In this document: piece by piece, positions 8,699 through 17,223 of the stretch
How positions within the stretch are numbered: position 1 is the first letter of the stretch
Layout: every line of letters begins with the position of its first letter
Program-made: the position numbers and the translations under genes
Assembly: GCF_009711935.1 (NCBI RefSeq)
Contig: NZ_VIKX01000124.1
Location: 1 to 55,029, forward strand
Length of the DNA: 55,029 bases
Direction of reading: 5' to 3'
Source of the DNA: Dolichospermum sp. UHCC 0259
GTDB lineage: Bacteria; Cyanobacteriota; Cyanobacteriia; Cyanobacteriales; Nostocaceae
The notes under the pieces: model-generated
Told to the model about the DNA's origin: nothing
The model's database searches: none
The model's input: the letters and a program-made list of their open reading frames with translations, nothing else

Positions 8699-9481
8699 AT
8701 GAATCATAAAAAAAACCTAATCTCCTTAGAAAAAATAATTCCTAATAAATTGTTAAATCAGATACAGTATATTCATTGTAGTTTAGTTTCCTGGTGGATT
8801 TTGCATTGGGGAAGTCAGCCTTTAAAATTTTCTGAAAAATCAGCAATGGTTTTTTCTCCTCATCAAGATGATGAAACCTTTGGTTGTGGAGGGATGATTG
8901 CCCGTAAAAGAGAACAAGGAATACAAGTAGGTATAACTTTTTTAACTGACGGTAGAGGTTCTCATGGTTCAGATCCACTTATGCAAAGTCAAGTTATCCA
9001 GATTCGTCAACAAGAATCTTTGATGGCTTTAAATATTTTGGGGGTCAACCCTTCAGAGATTCATTTTTTAAATCACCAAGATGGTAGTTTAGCTTCTTTG
9101 AATATAGAGAAAAGGCAACAGATAATTACTGAAATTTCAGAACTACTAAATTTATATCAACCGGGAGAGGTTTATGTGCCTCACCGTAAAGACTGTCATC
9201 AAGATCATGAAGCTACTTATAATTTAGTGAAAGAGGCAATTATCCAATCGCAAATTAATACAGAACTACTTCAGTATCCTATTTGGGTATTTTGGCGATC
9301 GCCATTATTTATTCTGTTAAAGTTACAAGATATTGCTGCGGCTTATCGCTTATCAGTAACATCAGTAAAAGAGAAAAAACAAAAAGCTATTGCTGCCTAT
9401 CCTTCCCAGATTGAAATGTTACCTCGTGGATTTATTAACCGATTTTTATATTCGGAAGAAATATTTTTTAAATCTGAGTAA
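8699..9481 (+). CDS. PIG-L family deacetylase (LmbE-like)
   Basis: The zinc-binding PIG-L/LmbE motif HQDDETFGCGG sits near residue 55, followed by TFLTDGRGSHG. A second conserved block, VYVPHRKDCHQDHEATYNLV (the third metal-binding His is in HQDHEAT), lies near residue 165. Such enzymes remove the N-acetyl group from GlcNAc-containing glycolipids, thiols or polysaccharides. The gene is followed 60 bp later by a GT4 glycosyltransferase on the same strand, so the pair probably builds and deacetylates one glycoconjugate. A GTG at 8675 would add eight residues; I choose the ATG at 8699, but neither has a strong ribosome-binding site. Confidence 0.9.
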   Translation: MNHKKNLISLEKIIPNKLLNQIQYIHCSLVSWWILHWGSQPLKFSEKSAMVFSPHQDDETFGCGGMIARKREQGIQVGITFLTDGRGSHGSDPLMQSQVIQIRQQESLMALNILGVNPSEIHFLNHQDGSLASLNIEKRQQIITEISELLNLYQPGEVYVPHRKDCHQDHEATYNLVKEAIIQSQINTELLQYPIWVFWRSPLFILLKLQDIAAAYRLSVTSVKEKKQKAIAAYPSQIEMLPRGFINRFLYSEEIFFKSE

Positions 9482-9541
9482 GGTTTTGAGTGGTAAGCGT
9501 CTGAAGATTTGCTATAAATAATTACAGTGGAGAAAATTTAA

Positions 9542-10651
9542 ATGCGGATTCTACATATTACTAATCATGTCCAAAAAATCGGTAATGGAATTGTTAATGT
9601 TGCTGTAGATTTAGCTTGTTTACAAGCAAACAGTGGTCTGGATATTGCTGTAGCTTCCGCTGGTGGAGAATATGAAAAATTATTAGCAGATCACGGTGTT
9701 GAACATTTTCATCTTAATCAATGTCGGACACCATTAAATCTCATTAAAGCTGCTTGGCATTATCGCCAAATTATTAAAGAGTTTCAACCAGATATTGTTC
9801 ATGTCCACATGATGACAGGGGCAATTTTAGCAGGTATTTTTCGCAAAAATCGAGAATATCATTTAGTTTCTACTGTCCATAATGAATTTCAACACAGTGC
9901 TATCCTTATGGGGTTAGCTGATCAGGTAATTGCAGTTAGTAAAGCAGTAGCTAATTCAATGATTAAACGGGGTATTCCACCTCAAAAGTTGCGCGTGGTT
10001 AGTAATGGGACTTTAGGAAGTCCTCGACATAAAAAACTTGAAGATTATCAACCGTTAGAAATGCCACATCCATCTATAATTACTGTGGCTGGGATGTATA
10101 CCCGCAAAGGTATTTATGAGTTAATTGAGGCATTTAAAATTGTTTCCAAAGACTTGCCGCAAGCACATTTATATTTAGTAGGAGATGGTCCAGATCGTTC
10201 GATATTTGAGGCAATAGTGCAAAATACAGATTTTAGCAATCGCATTCATTTTGAAGGATTTCAGGCAGAACCACAACGCTATATGTTAGCAACAGATATT
10301 TTTGTTTTGGCTTCACATTGTGAATCTTTTGGCTTAGTGCTAACGGAAGCGCGGGAAGCTGGTTGTGCAATTGTAGCCAGTGATGTAGATGGCATTCCTG
10401 AGACTTTAGATTATAGTCAGGCGGGGATTTTAGTGCCACCCAGGGATATTCCAGCCTTAGCTAATACTTTGACACAATTATTGAGCGATCGCCAACTTTT
10501 AGATCAGTGGAAATTCCGCGCCCAACAAAATCTAGAAAGATTTAGCGCCGCACGAGTCAATGAAGAAACACTAAGTGTATATCGTGAATTAATGAGAAAA
10601 GATAATATCATCAGAGTCATGGAAACCAGAGAATTAGCCAATCTTAATTAA
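9542..10651 (+). CDS. glycosyltransferase family 4 protein
   Basis: A 369-residue GT-B enzyme. The N-terminal acceptor domain begins [20 protein letters not shown] and includes [13 protein letters not shown]. The C-terminal nucleotide-sugar domain has [27 protein letters not shown] and the E-x7-E-type motif [18 protein letters not shown]. It would transfer a sugar from an activated donor to a lipid or glycan in the cytoplasm. The ATG at 9542 follows a GGAGA ribosome-binding site. Paired with the PIG-L deacetylase upstream. The 3' end overlaps the convergent aspartoacylase gene by 18 bases. Confidence 0.95.
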   Translation: MRILHITNHVQKIGNGIVNVAVDLACLQANSGLDIAVASAGGEYEKLLADHGVEHFHLNQCRTPLNLIKAAWHYRQIIKEFQPDIVHVHMMTGAILAGIFRKNREYHLVSTVHNEFQHSAILMGLADQVIAVSKAVANSMIKRGIPPQKLRVVSNGTLGSPRHKKLEDYQPLEMPHPSIITVAGMYTRKGIYELIEAFKIVSKDLPQAHLYLVGDGPDRSIFEAIVQNTDFSNRIHFEGFQAEPQRYMLATDIFVLASHCESFGLVLTEAREAGCAIVASDVDGIPETLDYSQAGILVPPRDIPALANTLTQLLSDRQLLDQWKFRAQQNLERFSAARVNEETLSVYRELMRKDNIIRVMETRELANLN

Positions 10652-11515
10652 CTCCTGTTCGCTAATGTGCATCGCAATTCCTTTCTCGTAATAGGCAGCT
10701 TCATTAATAAAGATAGGATAAACAGTAGAATTTCCTAAATAGAAAATTTCTTCTCCTGTGAAAGTCAGAAAAATAGGATCACCAGGATGTAAAGGTTCAT
10801 AATCTTGGTATTGAAGTTGGGGGTGAATCATCGCCTGAATTTCCCCTGCTTCATTTCTCGGATAATCAATCACACCAATGGATTTATAAACTGTGAGTGT
10901 GTTATTTTTTGGCAAATCTTTTCCTTGATTATAGTCTTCAAAATAATCTAAAACACTATAAATAAGTTGTTCAGTTTGTTGAAATAATTCCGCATTTAAA
11001 ATTCCTTGAGGTACAGCACCAACTTCAATCGCAAAACCCAAATCACACAAAGAACGCAGAAACCCACTCCCTTGAGGTTGTTCATGAATATAAACCTTCA
11101 CCAAAGGATTAACCGCACTCAAATCAGCAGCTAATTTGAGCAGGAAAGGATGCCAATTTCCCAGAATAATACATAATCCCATATTGGCAGTAGTCGTATG
11201 GACATCAATAATTGTATCTACAGATTCTTGATTTTCTGGTTGTAATATTCGTTGAATTTCTCGCGCCCTTAATTCTTCATAACTTGAGATATTTGAACTT
11301 GATAATTTATCTTGATTAAAGCAACGATTCAGATCCGTATCAATATATCTTGTCCGTGCAGCAATAGCTTTAGGATTACCAAGTAATGATAAAGTTTCAA
11401 AACTGCCTCGATGAATTAAATGGGGATATTGCTGAAACTTTTTCACCAAGTAAACTCCCGTTAACTCATTACCGTGATTTCCCCCAACAATCGCCACCCG
11501 ATGAATTTGATTCAT
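10634..11515 (-). CDS. aspartoacylase (AspA/AstE family)
   Basis: About 293 residues of a zinc carboxypeptidase-fold amidohydrolase. The zinc ligands are recognisable in [14 protein letters not shown] (His and Glu) and in the later [20 protein letters not shown] carries the substrate-binding Asn-Arg pair. The family hydrolyses N-acyl-aspartate to aspartate and a carboxylate. The open frame extends upstream to 11557, but I choose the ATG at 11515 because AAGG lies just ahead of it and the protein then starts [17 protein letters not shown], as in the family. Acceptor preference in cyanobacteria is not shown by sequence. Confidence 0.92.
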   Translation of the reverse strand: MNQIHRVAIVGGNHGNELTGVYLVKKFQQYPHLIHRGSFETLSLLGNPKAIAARTRYIDTDLNRCFNQDKLSSSNISSYEELRAREIQRILQPENQESVDTIIDVHTTTANMGLCIILGNWHPFLLKLAADLSAVNPLVKVYIHEQPQGSGFLRSLCDLGFAIEVGAVPQGILNAELFQQTEQLIYSVLDYFEDYNQGKDLPKNNTLTVYKSIGVIDYPRNEAGEIQAMIHPQLQYQDYEPLHPGDPIFLTFTGEEIFYLGNSTVYPIFINEAAYYEKGIAMHISEQELIKIG

Positions 11516-11584
11516 AAATACCTTATTTGTAAGCAACCTAGCCATGAAAGTGAACACATTTTATCAGTCCATAGCCACTTTATC

Positions 11585-11713
11585 AGGACTTACGCAACTG
11601 GCACATTGGTAGGGTGCGTCAGACTGCATAAATTTTGCAAATAAACAGATTATTGATATCTGACGCACCCTACAACTACAACAGATTTTTAGTGTGACAC
11701 CTGTGTAAGTCCT
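11585..11713. repeat. MITE-like inverted-repeat element
   Basis: A 129-bp element has terminal inverted repeats (AGGACTTACGCA at 11585, TGTGTAAGTCCT at 11713) and an inner perfect inverted pair, GTAGGGTGCGTCA (11609-11621) with TGACGCACCCTAC (11661-11673). It encodes nothing credible and resembles a non-autonomous transposon. A related GGTGCGTTA/TAACGCACC hairpin lies at 45958-45984. Confidence 0.8.
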
Positions 11714-11779
11714 ATTTATGCTGAGATGCTGCATAAATAATTTTCTCACAGTCCAGATGCCAATAGCAAGAGAGTATGA

Positions 11780-13129
11780 TTAATGATGATAAGTTCTTAG
11801 ATATTCGCTAAAAACAGCAGAAAGAGTATATAGTTTTTGATCATTTTCTAATTTAGTTACTAAAAATCTTCTTGTTAATGATTGTAACCCGTTTATTATA
11901 TCCATTGATGACAATGATAAAAACTGTTTTATCTCATCTCTAGATATAGGTTGATCATTTTGACTAATTTTTAATAATATCTCTTTTTCAACTTCAGATA
12001 ATCTCATCCATATTGAATCAAACAGAGTTTTAAAATCTTCTGTTAATATTAAATTATCTTCTTTGATAAATTCTGAAACTTCACCCTGAAAGACATCTTT
12101 AATTAAGATGCTGATATATTGTAAATATTTAGGATGACTTTCATATAAGTTAATTAAGTTTAACCAATTTTCCTCATTATTTAAGCCTTGATTTTTTAAT
12201 ATCTCTGTAGCTGAATTATCTAAACCTGATAATTCTAAACAATGAATCGGGTAAAGTTCAGTATCTAAAGAAATCATTTCTTGGCATTTTTCCTGACTGA
12301 TGAGAATTAAACAACTTTGATGTTCAATTTCTGTAATCATTTGCAGAAAGGTTTTATAATCTTGATATTCAGGTTTATATTGTCCAGCAAATTGACAATT
12401 AACAAAGATATTTTCTAGATCATCTAAAATAATCAAACATTTTTTCTTTTTAAGGATATTAAATAATTGTTTTAATTTATCATCTATGGTTGCTTTAGCT
12501 TCTTGTTGACAAACATTCAATAAATCATCAATAAGTAAATCTAGGGATTTAGGGAATTTTAAACTTCTCCAGATAATAACTTCAAATTGTTGAATATTTA
12601 GATCAATAAATCTTTTCACAAGGGTAGTTTTACCAATTCCAGATAATCCTACAACTGAAATTAAATGAGTGTGTTGATTTAATACTCCATTAGATAAAAG
12701 GTTTAATTCTTGTTCTCGTCCATAGAAACGAGTAATTTTAGGTGATAAACTTAAATCATGATAAGCGAATTTAGCTTTTTCCGTATTATTATTTTCTTGA
12801 TAATTTAATTTTTCATAATTAGAATAACAATTAATATGATTATTATTTCCAAAACTAACAATTTTAGAACAATTTTTAACTCTTTCCAGAGTCCAACAAA
12901 AATTAGATTTATTAATATCTTGACCTAGAATTTCAGATAAAAGTTTAAATAAATTCCTACTTTCATCACCAATATAACCCTCATCATAATCATAAATATT
13001 GGCAATTTGTCTATAAGTTTTACCCTGAAATAGTTCCTCAATAATCTTTTTTTGCAGATCATCTAAATGTTTATCAGTCTTATTAAATACTAAATTATCC
13101 ACAAATTGTAAAATTTCTGTAACAGTCAT
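11780..13129 (-). CDS. STAND/NB-ARC ATPase with N-terminal helix-turn-helix-like (vMAP-type) domain
   Basis: A 449-residue protein. Residues 1-90 look like the vWA-MoxR-associated (vMAP) N-terminal domain, a helical region with LFQGKTYRQIANIYDYDEGY. An NB-ARC core follows: FYGREQELNLL, Walker A VVGLSGIGKTTLVKRF near residue 160, and Walker B KKKCLIILDDLENIF. A winged-helix segment near the C-terminus ends LRTYHH. The usual C-terminal WD40 or TPR sensor is absent and no downstream frame supplies it, so this is a naturally short or pared-down form. STAND proteins act as ligand-triggered switches, often in signalling or antiviral defence. It is divergent from a methyltransferase-nuclease gene, which suits an accessory or defence patch. 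Confidence 0.82.
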   Translation of the reverse strand: MTVTEILQFVDNLVFNKTDKHLDDLQKKIIEELFQGKTYRQIANIYDYDEGYIGDESRNLFKLLSEILGQDINKSNFCWTLERVKNCSKIVSFGNNNHINCYSNYEKLNYQENNNTEKAKFAYHDLSLSPKITRFYGREQELNLLSNGVLNQHTHLISVVGLSGIGKTTLVKRFIDLNIQQFEVIIWRSLKFPKSLDLLIDDLLNVCQQEAKATIDDKLKQLFNILKKKKCLIILDDLENIFVNCQFAGQYKPEYQDYKTFLQMITEIEHQSCLILISQEKCQEMISLDTELYPIHCLELSGLDNSATEILKNQGLNNEENWLNLINLYESHPKYLQYISILIKDVFQGEVSEFIKEDNLILTEDFKTLFDSIWMRLSEVEKEILLKISQNDQPISRDEIKQFLSLSSMDIINGLQSLTRRFLVTKLENDQKLYTLSAVFSEYLRTYHH

Positions 13130-13326
13130 AAAACTTAGATGAATTAACCTTTGTAGCCATTATAACTCAATCTGTTTCTAGATTATCAGGGTTTTTCAGG
13201 TATTTTCTTAAAATTTCTTAATAAAATATCAGAGAATATCTCATATTTTCTGGTATGACAAAAAAGTAATTAGGTATAAGAATGATTAATCAGGGTTAAT
13301 TTAAGCAAAATAATTGCACGAAAACA

Positions 13327-14838
13327 ATGGTTAATCAACTTTATTATGGGGACAATTTAGAAGTTTTAAGACGTTACATTAAAGATGAGTCTGTTGACTT
13401 ATGTTATATTGATCCTCCTTTTAATTCTAAACGCAATTACAATCAAATTTATAACAATATTGGTGGAGAAGATAAAGCGCAAGCTCAAGCATTTATTGAT
13501 ACTTGGGAATGGGATGATCACGCTATTCGGGGAATAGATGAAATCATTACTAATTATCATGGTTTATTTACTCAACAATGTATTGCTTTAATTACAGGTT
13601 TAAGTAATGTTTTAGGGAAAGGAAGTTTACTCGCTTATTTGGTGAGTATGACTTTAAGAATAACAGAAATTCATCGAGTTTTGAAACCTACAGGAAGTTT
13701 TTATCTACATTGTGATCCTACCTCTAGTCACTATTTGAAGTTAATATTGGATGCTATCTTTTGTTCTCAGGGTGGGGATTTTTTGAATGAAATTATTTGG
13801 AGTTATAAAACAGGTGGAATTAGTAAATATTGGTTTGGCAAAAAGCATGACATAATTCTTTTTTATGTAAAAACTAGTAAAAGACAATATATTTTTAATC
13901 AACCCAAAGAAAAGGCTTATATTCCTACACTACGAGGAAGAAATTTTGCTAAAGAAAAGCTTAACGCTCAAACTGATGAAGAAGGATGTGAAACCTGTGG
14001 ACAAAAGGGCGGTTTTTTTCATTTAGCATCTATGAGAGATGTTTGGAATATTCAACCATTGTTTAGAAATAATCGAGAACGTTTAGGTTATCCTACCCAA
14101 AAACCAGAATCATTATTAGAAAGAATAATTAAAGCAAGTTCTAACAAAAATGATGTAATATTAGATGCTTATTGTGGATGTGGTACAACTGTTGCTGTTT
14201 GCCAAAAATTAGATAGACAATGGATAGGAATTGATATTACTTATCAAAGCATTAGTTTAATTTTAAAAAGATTAGAAGATAGCTTTGGTAAACAATTTGT
14301 AGATACCATCAAACTTCATGGTATTCCTAAAGATATAGAAAGTGCAAAAGCATTAGCAAATAAAGCAGATGATCGCACTCGTAAAGAGTTTGAAAAATGG
14401 GCAATATTAACTTATACTAATAATCGAGCCATGATTAACACTAAAAAAGGAGCAGATAAAGGTGTAGATGGGATTGGTTCATTTTATGGTGATAAAGGTG
14501 AACTAGAGAAAGTAATTTTTCAAGTTAAATCTGGTAAAGTTAAATCAGGAGATATCCGGGATTTACTAGGAACAATGACCCTAGAAAATGCTAGTATAGC
14601 TGTGTTTATAACTTTAGAAAATCCTACAAAAGATATGTTAAAAACCGCCAAATCCGCTGGCTTTTATCAAAATAAATTCATGACTCATAGTTGTGATAAA
14701 GTTCAGATTATTACAATTCAAGATATTATTGAAAACAAACAAAAGTTAAATATTCCCTTAATTAATGAAGTTCTTAAAAGTGCAGAAAAACACAAAGAAA
14801 TCAGAGTTAATCAGATAGAGATGGACTTAGATATTTAA
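13327..14838 (+). CDS. site-specific DNA methyltransferase fused to Mrr-like nuclease domain
   Basis: A 503-residue protein. The N-terminal part is a beta-class amino-methyltransferase: motif IV CYIDPPFNSKRNY near residue 30 comes before motif I DAYCGCGTTVAVCQ near residue 280, and YPTQKPESLLERII lies between them. The last 150 residues contain GADKGVDGIGSF followed by KVIFQVKSGKVKSGDIRDLL, the D...QxK pattern of Mrr-type PD-(D/E)XK nucleases. It may thus be a one-polypeptide restriction-modification enzyme, with the methyl donor S-adenosylmethionine; the target site is unknown. A CETCGQKGG element may be half of a metal site. No separate specificity or restriction subunit is adjacent. Confidence 0.88.
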   Translation: MVNQLYYGDNLEVLRRYIKDESVDLCYIDPPFNSKRNYNQIYNNIGGEDKAQAQAFIDTWEWDDHAIRGIDEIITNYHGLFTQQCIALITGLSNVLGKGSLLAYLVSMTLRITEIHRVLKPTGSFYLHCDPTSSHYLKLILDAIFCSQGGDFLNEIIWSYKTGGISKYWFGKKHDIILFYVKTSKRQYIFNQPKEKAYIPTLRGRNFAKEKLNAQTDEEGCETCGQKGGFFHLASMRDVWNIQPLFRNNRERLGYPTQKPESLLERIIKASSNKNDVILDAYCGCGTTVAVCQKLDRQWIGIDITYQSISLILKRLEDSFGKQFVDTIKLHGIPKDIESAKALANKADDRTRKEFEKWAILTYTNNRAMINTKKGADKGVDGIGSFYGDKGELEKVIFQVKSGKVKSGDIRDLLGTMTLENASIAVFITLENPTKDMLKTAKSAGFYQNKFMTHSCDKVQIITIQDIIENKQKLNIPLINEVLKSAEKHKEIRVNQIEMDLDI

Positions 14839-14849
14839 TAATTTTTAAA

Positions 14850-14879
14850 GTAGGTTGGGTTGAGGTAACGAAACCCAAC
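14850..14879. repeat. GTTGGGTT-type palindromic repeat
   Basis: GTAGGTTGGGTTGAGGTAAC followed by GAAACCCAAC is another copy of the family described at 1711. It begins 12 bases after the methyltransferase-nuclease stop codon. Confidence 0.8.
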
Positions 14880-14959
14880 ATTTATATCTAATTCTCATCA
14901 AACAATTCAATTACTTAACCTAACTGATAATAGCGATAGATCACTACCAAATAGGCATT

Positions 14960-15364
14960 CTATCCTTCAATTTCCCAATCTTCTATTTTCAAACCTTCAA
15001 CTCTGACAAATTCCTTAGTATTATGAGTCACTAAAATCAAATCATGAGACAATCCAATAGAAGCAATTAATAAATCATTATAACCAATAGGAGTACCAAT
15101 ATTCGCTAACTGCGCCCGAATTTTACCTGCATTTAAAGCTGAAATATCATCTAAAGGTAAAGAAATAAATACTTCTAAAAATCGCTTTACTTTTGCCCAA
15201 ACTTGATCAGGATTATCACTTCTCATTGCTCCATAAAATAACTCTAACTTGACAACTGAACAAACAGCAACATCTTCTAGATCAGTATTTTCTAACTTGC
15301 GGCGAATAATCAAATCTTCATTAAGATATTTAATACATACATTTGTATCTAACAAATATTTCAT
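14960..15364 (-). CDS. vapC: VapC-like PIN domain toxin
   Basis: A 134-residue PIN-domain ribonuclease: YLLDTNVCIKYLN supplies the first catalytic Asp, SVVKLELFYGAMRS the Glu, GYNDLLIASIGLSHDLILVT the central Asp and THNTKEFVRVEGL the C-terminal Asn-bearing motif. VapC toxins cleave tRNA or rRNA when freed from their antitoxin. The start codon shares one base with the stop codon of the upstream gene (TAATG), the coupling expected of a type II toxin-antitoxin operon. All four acidic positions seem present, so the toxin should be active. Confidence 0.93.
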   Translation of the reverse strand: MKYLLDTNVCIKYLNEDLIIRRKLENTDLEDVAVCSVVKLELFYGAMRSDNPDQVWAKVKRFLEVFISLPLDDISALNAGKIRAQLANIGTPIGYNDLLIASIGLSHDLILVTHNTKEFVRVEGLKIEDWEIEG

Positions 15365-15621
15365 TATAATTCAAACTCCTCTAAATCATCAAAAACACCT
15401 TCAGAATCTATAGTTAAAGGAGTATCTTTTAAACATCCTGATGTTTCCTCAAAAAAATTAGCAGGCCAACCTTTTCCTTTTGGTTTATTTTCCTGTTGAA
15501 AATCAGCACTAGATTTTAAAATAATAGTAATAGTTAAATCAGTATTAACAAGATTTACAGGAATATCTAAATGTAATATTCCATCTTGACCAACATGAGA
15601 ATTTAAAGTTATTGTTTCCAT
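15364..15621 (-). CDS. antitoxin partner of the PIN toxin
   Basis: An 85-residue acidic protein overlapping the PIN toxin start by one base. Its N-terminal strand pattern METITLNSHVGQDGILHLDI resembles small cyanobacterial beta-rich antitoxins, and the C-terminus (SEGVFDDLEEFEL) is acidic, as in a segment that would wrap the toxin. No standard VapB AbrB or RHH motif is obvious. Function is inferred from size, order and coupling to vapC. Confidence 0.8.
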   Translation of the reverse strand: METITLNSHVGQDGILHLDIPVNLVNTDLTITIILKSSADFQQENKPKGKGWPANFFEETSGCLKDTPLTIDSEGVFDDLEEFEL

Positions 15622-15710
15622 AGCATTTAATTTACATGGAGTGATTTTTGCTAAGATATACCTAATTATACATCAGATATTTAAAATTGCCAAATTGAAC
15701 ATAATAGTAA

Positions 15711-15740
15711 GTAGGTTGGGTTGAGGAAACAAAACCCAAC
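15711..15740. repeat. GTTGGGTT-type palindromic repeat
   Basis: GTAGGTTGGGTTGAGGAAAC followed by AAAACCCAAC is nearly identical to the copy at 14850, so two copies bracket the VapBC-like pair in the same orientation. It could mark a past recombination or insertion unit. Confidence 0.75.
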
Positions 15741-15769
15741 ATTGATTATCTTTACTCTTATTAACGTTT

Positions 15770-16132
15770 TTATTCATCTCTATAAAACTCGTCTAAAATA
15801 GAATTAATCTCATAATCACTAATATCTTCTTGTTCAGATTTACTGTAAATGGTTAACAATAAAATGCTGGTTTCTGATTCAAGTAAATAAATTACCCGAT
15901 AACCAGCACTTTTACCTTTTTGAAGATTACTATTTTTGAGTCTAGCTTTATAAATATAAACATCTTCATTAAAACCAGTTAATCTATCTCCTAATAAATT
16001 TCCTCTTTGCAGTTCTGTAATGAAAGATTGAGTATCAGAAAGAATATTTCGGTATTTTTTGGCTAAATGTTTTAAATTTCTCTAATATTCAGGAGTTAAA
16101 TCAATATTAATTAAGAAAGAATCATTCTGCAT
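15770..16132 (-). pseudogene. RelE/ParE-like toxin gene broken by an amber codon
   Basis: Starting from the ATG at 16130-16132, which overlaps the upstream antitoxin gene by 11 bases, the frame reads MQNDSFLINIDLTPEY, then TAG at 16082-16084 (codon 17). It continues in the same frame to a TAA at 15770-15772. The remainder is a clear RelE-type toxin: RNLKHLAKKYRNILSDTQSF, GDRLTGFNEDVYIYKARLKN, KGKSAGYRVIYLLE and LLTIYSKSEQEDIS. There is no frameshift, so a single base change would restore the gene. No alternative start codon lies soon after the stop. The toxin is presumably inactive unless the stop is read through. Confidence 0.85.
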
Positions 16133-16367
16133 CAATTCCTTCCCACATTTTTTCTAAAGGGATTCTTTTTCCTGCTTTTGCTTCTTGTAATGCTTTTTTT
16201 AAACTTGCTTTAATTTCCACAACCGAAGTATCATCAGGATCAGATTCAATGTCATCTGATACAAGGATAATTACTCTGACTTGACCAGATGTATAAATTT
16301 CTAAAGGTTTATCTAATAATAATTGACCTTTTTCATCAATTTTTCCCATGACTTCAAAAGCTTTCAT
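16122..16367 (-). CDS. antitoxin of the broken RelE-like toxin
   Basis: An 81-residue protein: an N-terminal beta segment (GKIDEKGQLLLDKPLEIYTS) followed by a charged helix (SLKKALQEAKAGKRIPLEKM) that ends in MWEGIDAE. Its end overlaps the RelE-like pseudogene start by 11 bases, typical of an antitoxin-first type II operon. It is intact although its toxin carries a stop, the expected order of decay for such a module. Confidence 0.78.
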   Translation of the reverse strand: MKAFEVMGKIDEKGQLLLDKPLEIYTSGQVRVIILVSDDIESDPDDTSVVEIKASLKKALQEAKAGKRIPLEKMWEGIDAE

Positions 16368-16460
16368 TACTTAACCTCAAATGAATATTAATATAACCAT
16401 AGCAATGTAAGTAGTGTAACACAAAATATCTTACTTATGAATTAGTTTCTAAATAAATAA

Positions 16461-16904
16461 TCATAATAATTCCAACTCCTCTGTTGTACCATCAAACAAA
16501 AGAGTAAATAAGCCAATTTTCTTCATTTCCTCAATGTAAGGAGGGGTTTCACTTTTCCAATGATAAGCTAAATCTCTTAACCATGATTGAGTTAAAGTTA
16601 TTAAAGTAGATTGATAGATGATTCCTTCGATACTTTTTGGATTATAATGTCCTAAAACCTTTTTTGTGTCCAATCTTGCTACTTCTGTAAAAGTCGGACT
16701 CTTAAAGATTCTCATGACATTAGAATTAACAAACATTAAAAAAGGAATATGCTGGTATTGTTCCATTTTTAAGATATTAAGATCCGGGGAAGAATACATA
16801 GCGGAAAATCTCACATCTATTATCAAAATAGATTTATCATCTTTATCTTTAGCAGCAATTGCTGGTTGAAAATCAATTATAGTTGGAGGTTGTATTTTTA
16901 ACAT
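16461..16904 (-). CDS. hypothetical protein
   Basis: A 147-residue cytoplasmic protein with a good ribosome-binding site (AGAGGTGA before the ATG at 16904). I do not recognise a named family. The alternation PTIIDFQPAI..DKSILIIDVRFSA and the short strand FLMFVNSNVMRIFK resemble small nuclease-fold proteins common in Nostocales, but the catalytic Lys expected after the acidic strand is replaced by Arg/Phe. The C-terminus ends GLFTLLFDGTTEELELL. A degraded copy of this C-terminus follows upstream at 17004-17072, so the gene was once duplicated. Confidence 0.7.
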   Translation of the reverse strand: MLKIQPPTIIDFQPAIAAKDKDDKSILIIDVRFSAMYSSPDLNILKMEQYQHIPFLMFVNSNVMRIFKSPTFTEVARLDTKKVLGHYNPKSIEGIIYQSTLITLTQSWLRDLAYHWKSETPPYIEEMKKIGLFTLLFDGTTEELELL

Positions 16905-17003
16905 GGTATTTCACCTCTTGTTTAAGAGTTTAATTACTTTTCATACAGGAAATATTTGTACTAAATTTTATCACAATTTATCAATAAAATGTGATCATAA
17001 TAA

Positions 17004-17072
17004 TTATAACTCCTCTGTGGTGTCATCGCACAAAGGAGCAAATAAGCCAATTTCTTTTATTTCTCCATTTTA
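17004..17072 (-). pseudogene. relic of a second copy of the 16461-16904 gene
   Basis: The minus-strand frame ending at TAA 17004-17006 reads NGEIKEIGLFAPLCDDTTEEL. It aligns with the C-terminus of the neighbouring hypothetical protein (EEMKKIGLFTLLFDGTTEEL). Nothing earlier in the gene survives. Confidence 0.7.
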
Positions 17073-17104
17073 AGAAGATATTTGTAAAGTCTCAAGTTGT
17101 ATAA

Positions 17105-17182
17105 AGATCCCCCCTAACCCCCCTTAAAAAGGGGGGAACTAGAGTCAAAGTCCCCCTTGGTAAGGGGGATTTAGGGGGATCT
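17105..17182. repeat. AGATCCCCC/GGGGGATCT palindromic repeat
   Basis: A 78-bp element has inverted ends AGATCCCCC and GGGGGATCT and two inner C-run/G-run pairs (CCCCCCTTAAAAAGGGGGG and CCCCCTTGGTAAGGGGG). This type is dispersed through cyanobacterial genomes. It lies between the accessory patch and the last HEP gene and could fold into a strong transcript hairpin. Confidence 0.8.
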
Positions 17183-17223
17183 CAAGATTGTGCCATAAGA
17201 CTTTTAAAATATCCTGTTTCACC

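Noticed and set aside
11564-11749. A 61-codon minus-strand frame
   Set aside because: It lies across the MITE-like inverted-repeat element and its composition follows the repeat; no domain or ribosome-binding site.
11780-13129. Treating the STAND protein as truncated by the adjacent MITE
   Set aside because: The frame ends with a natural-looking winged-helix C-terminus 67 bp before the MITE, and no sensor-domain remnant is found beyond it.
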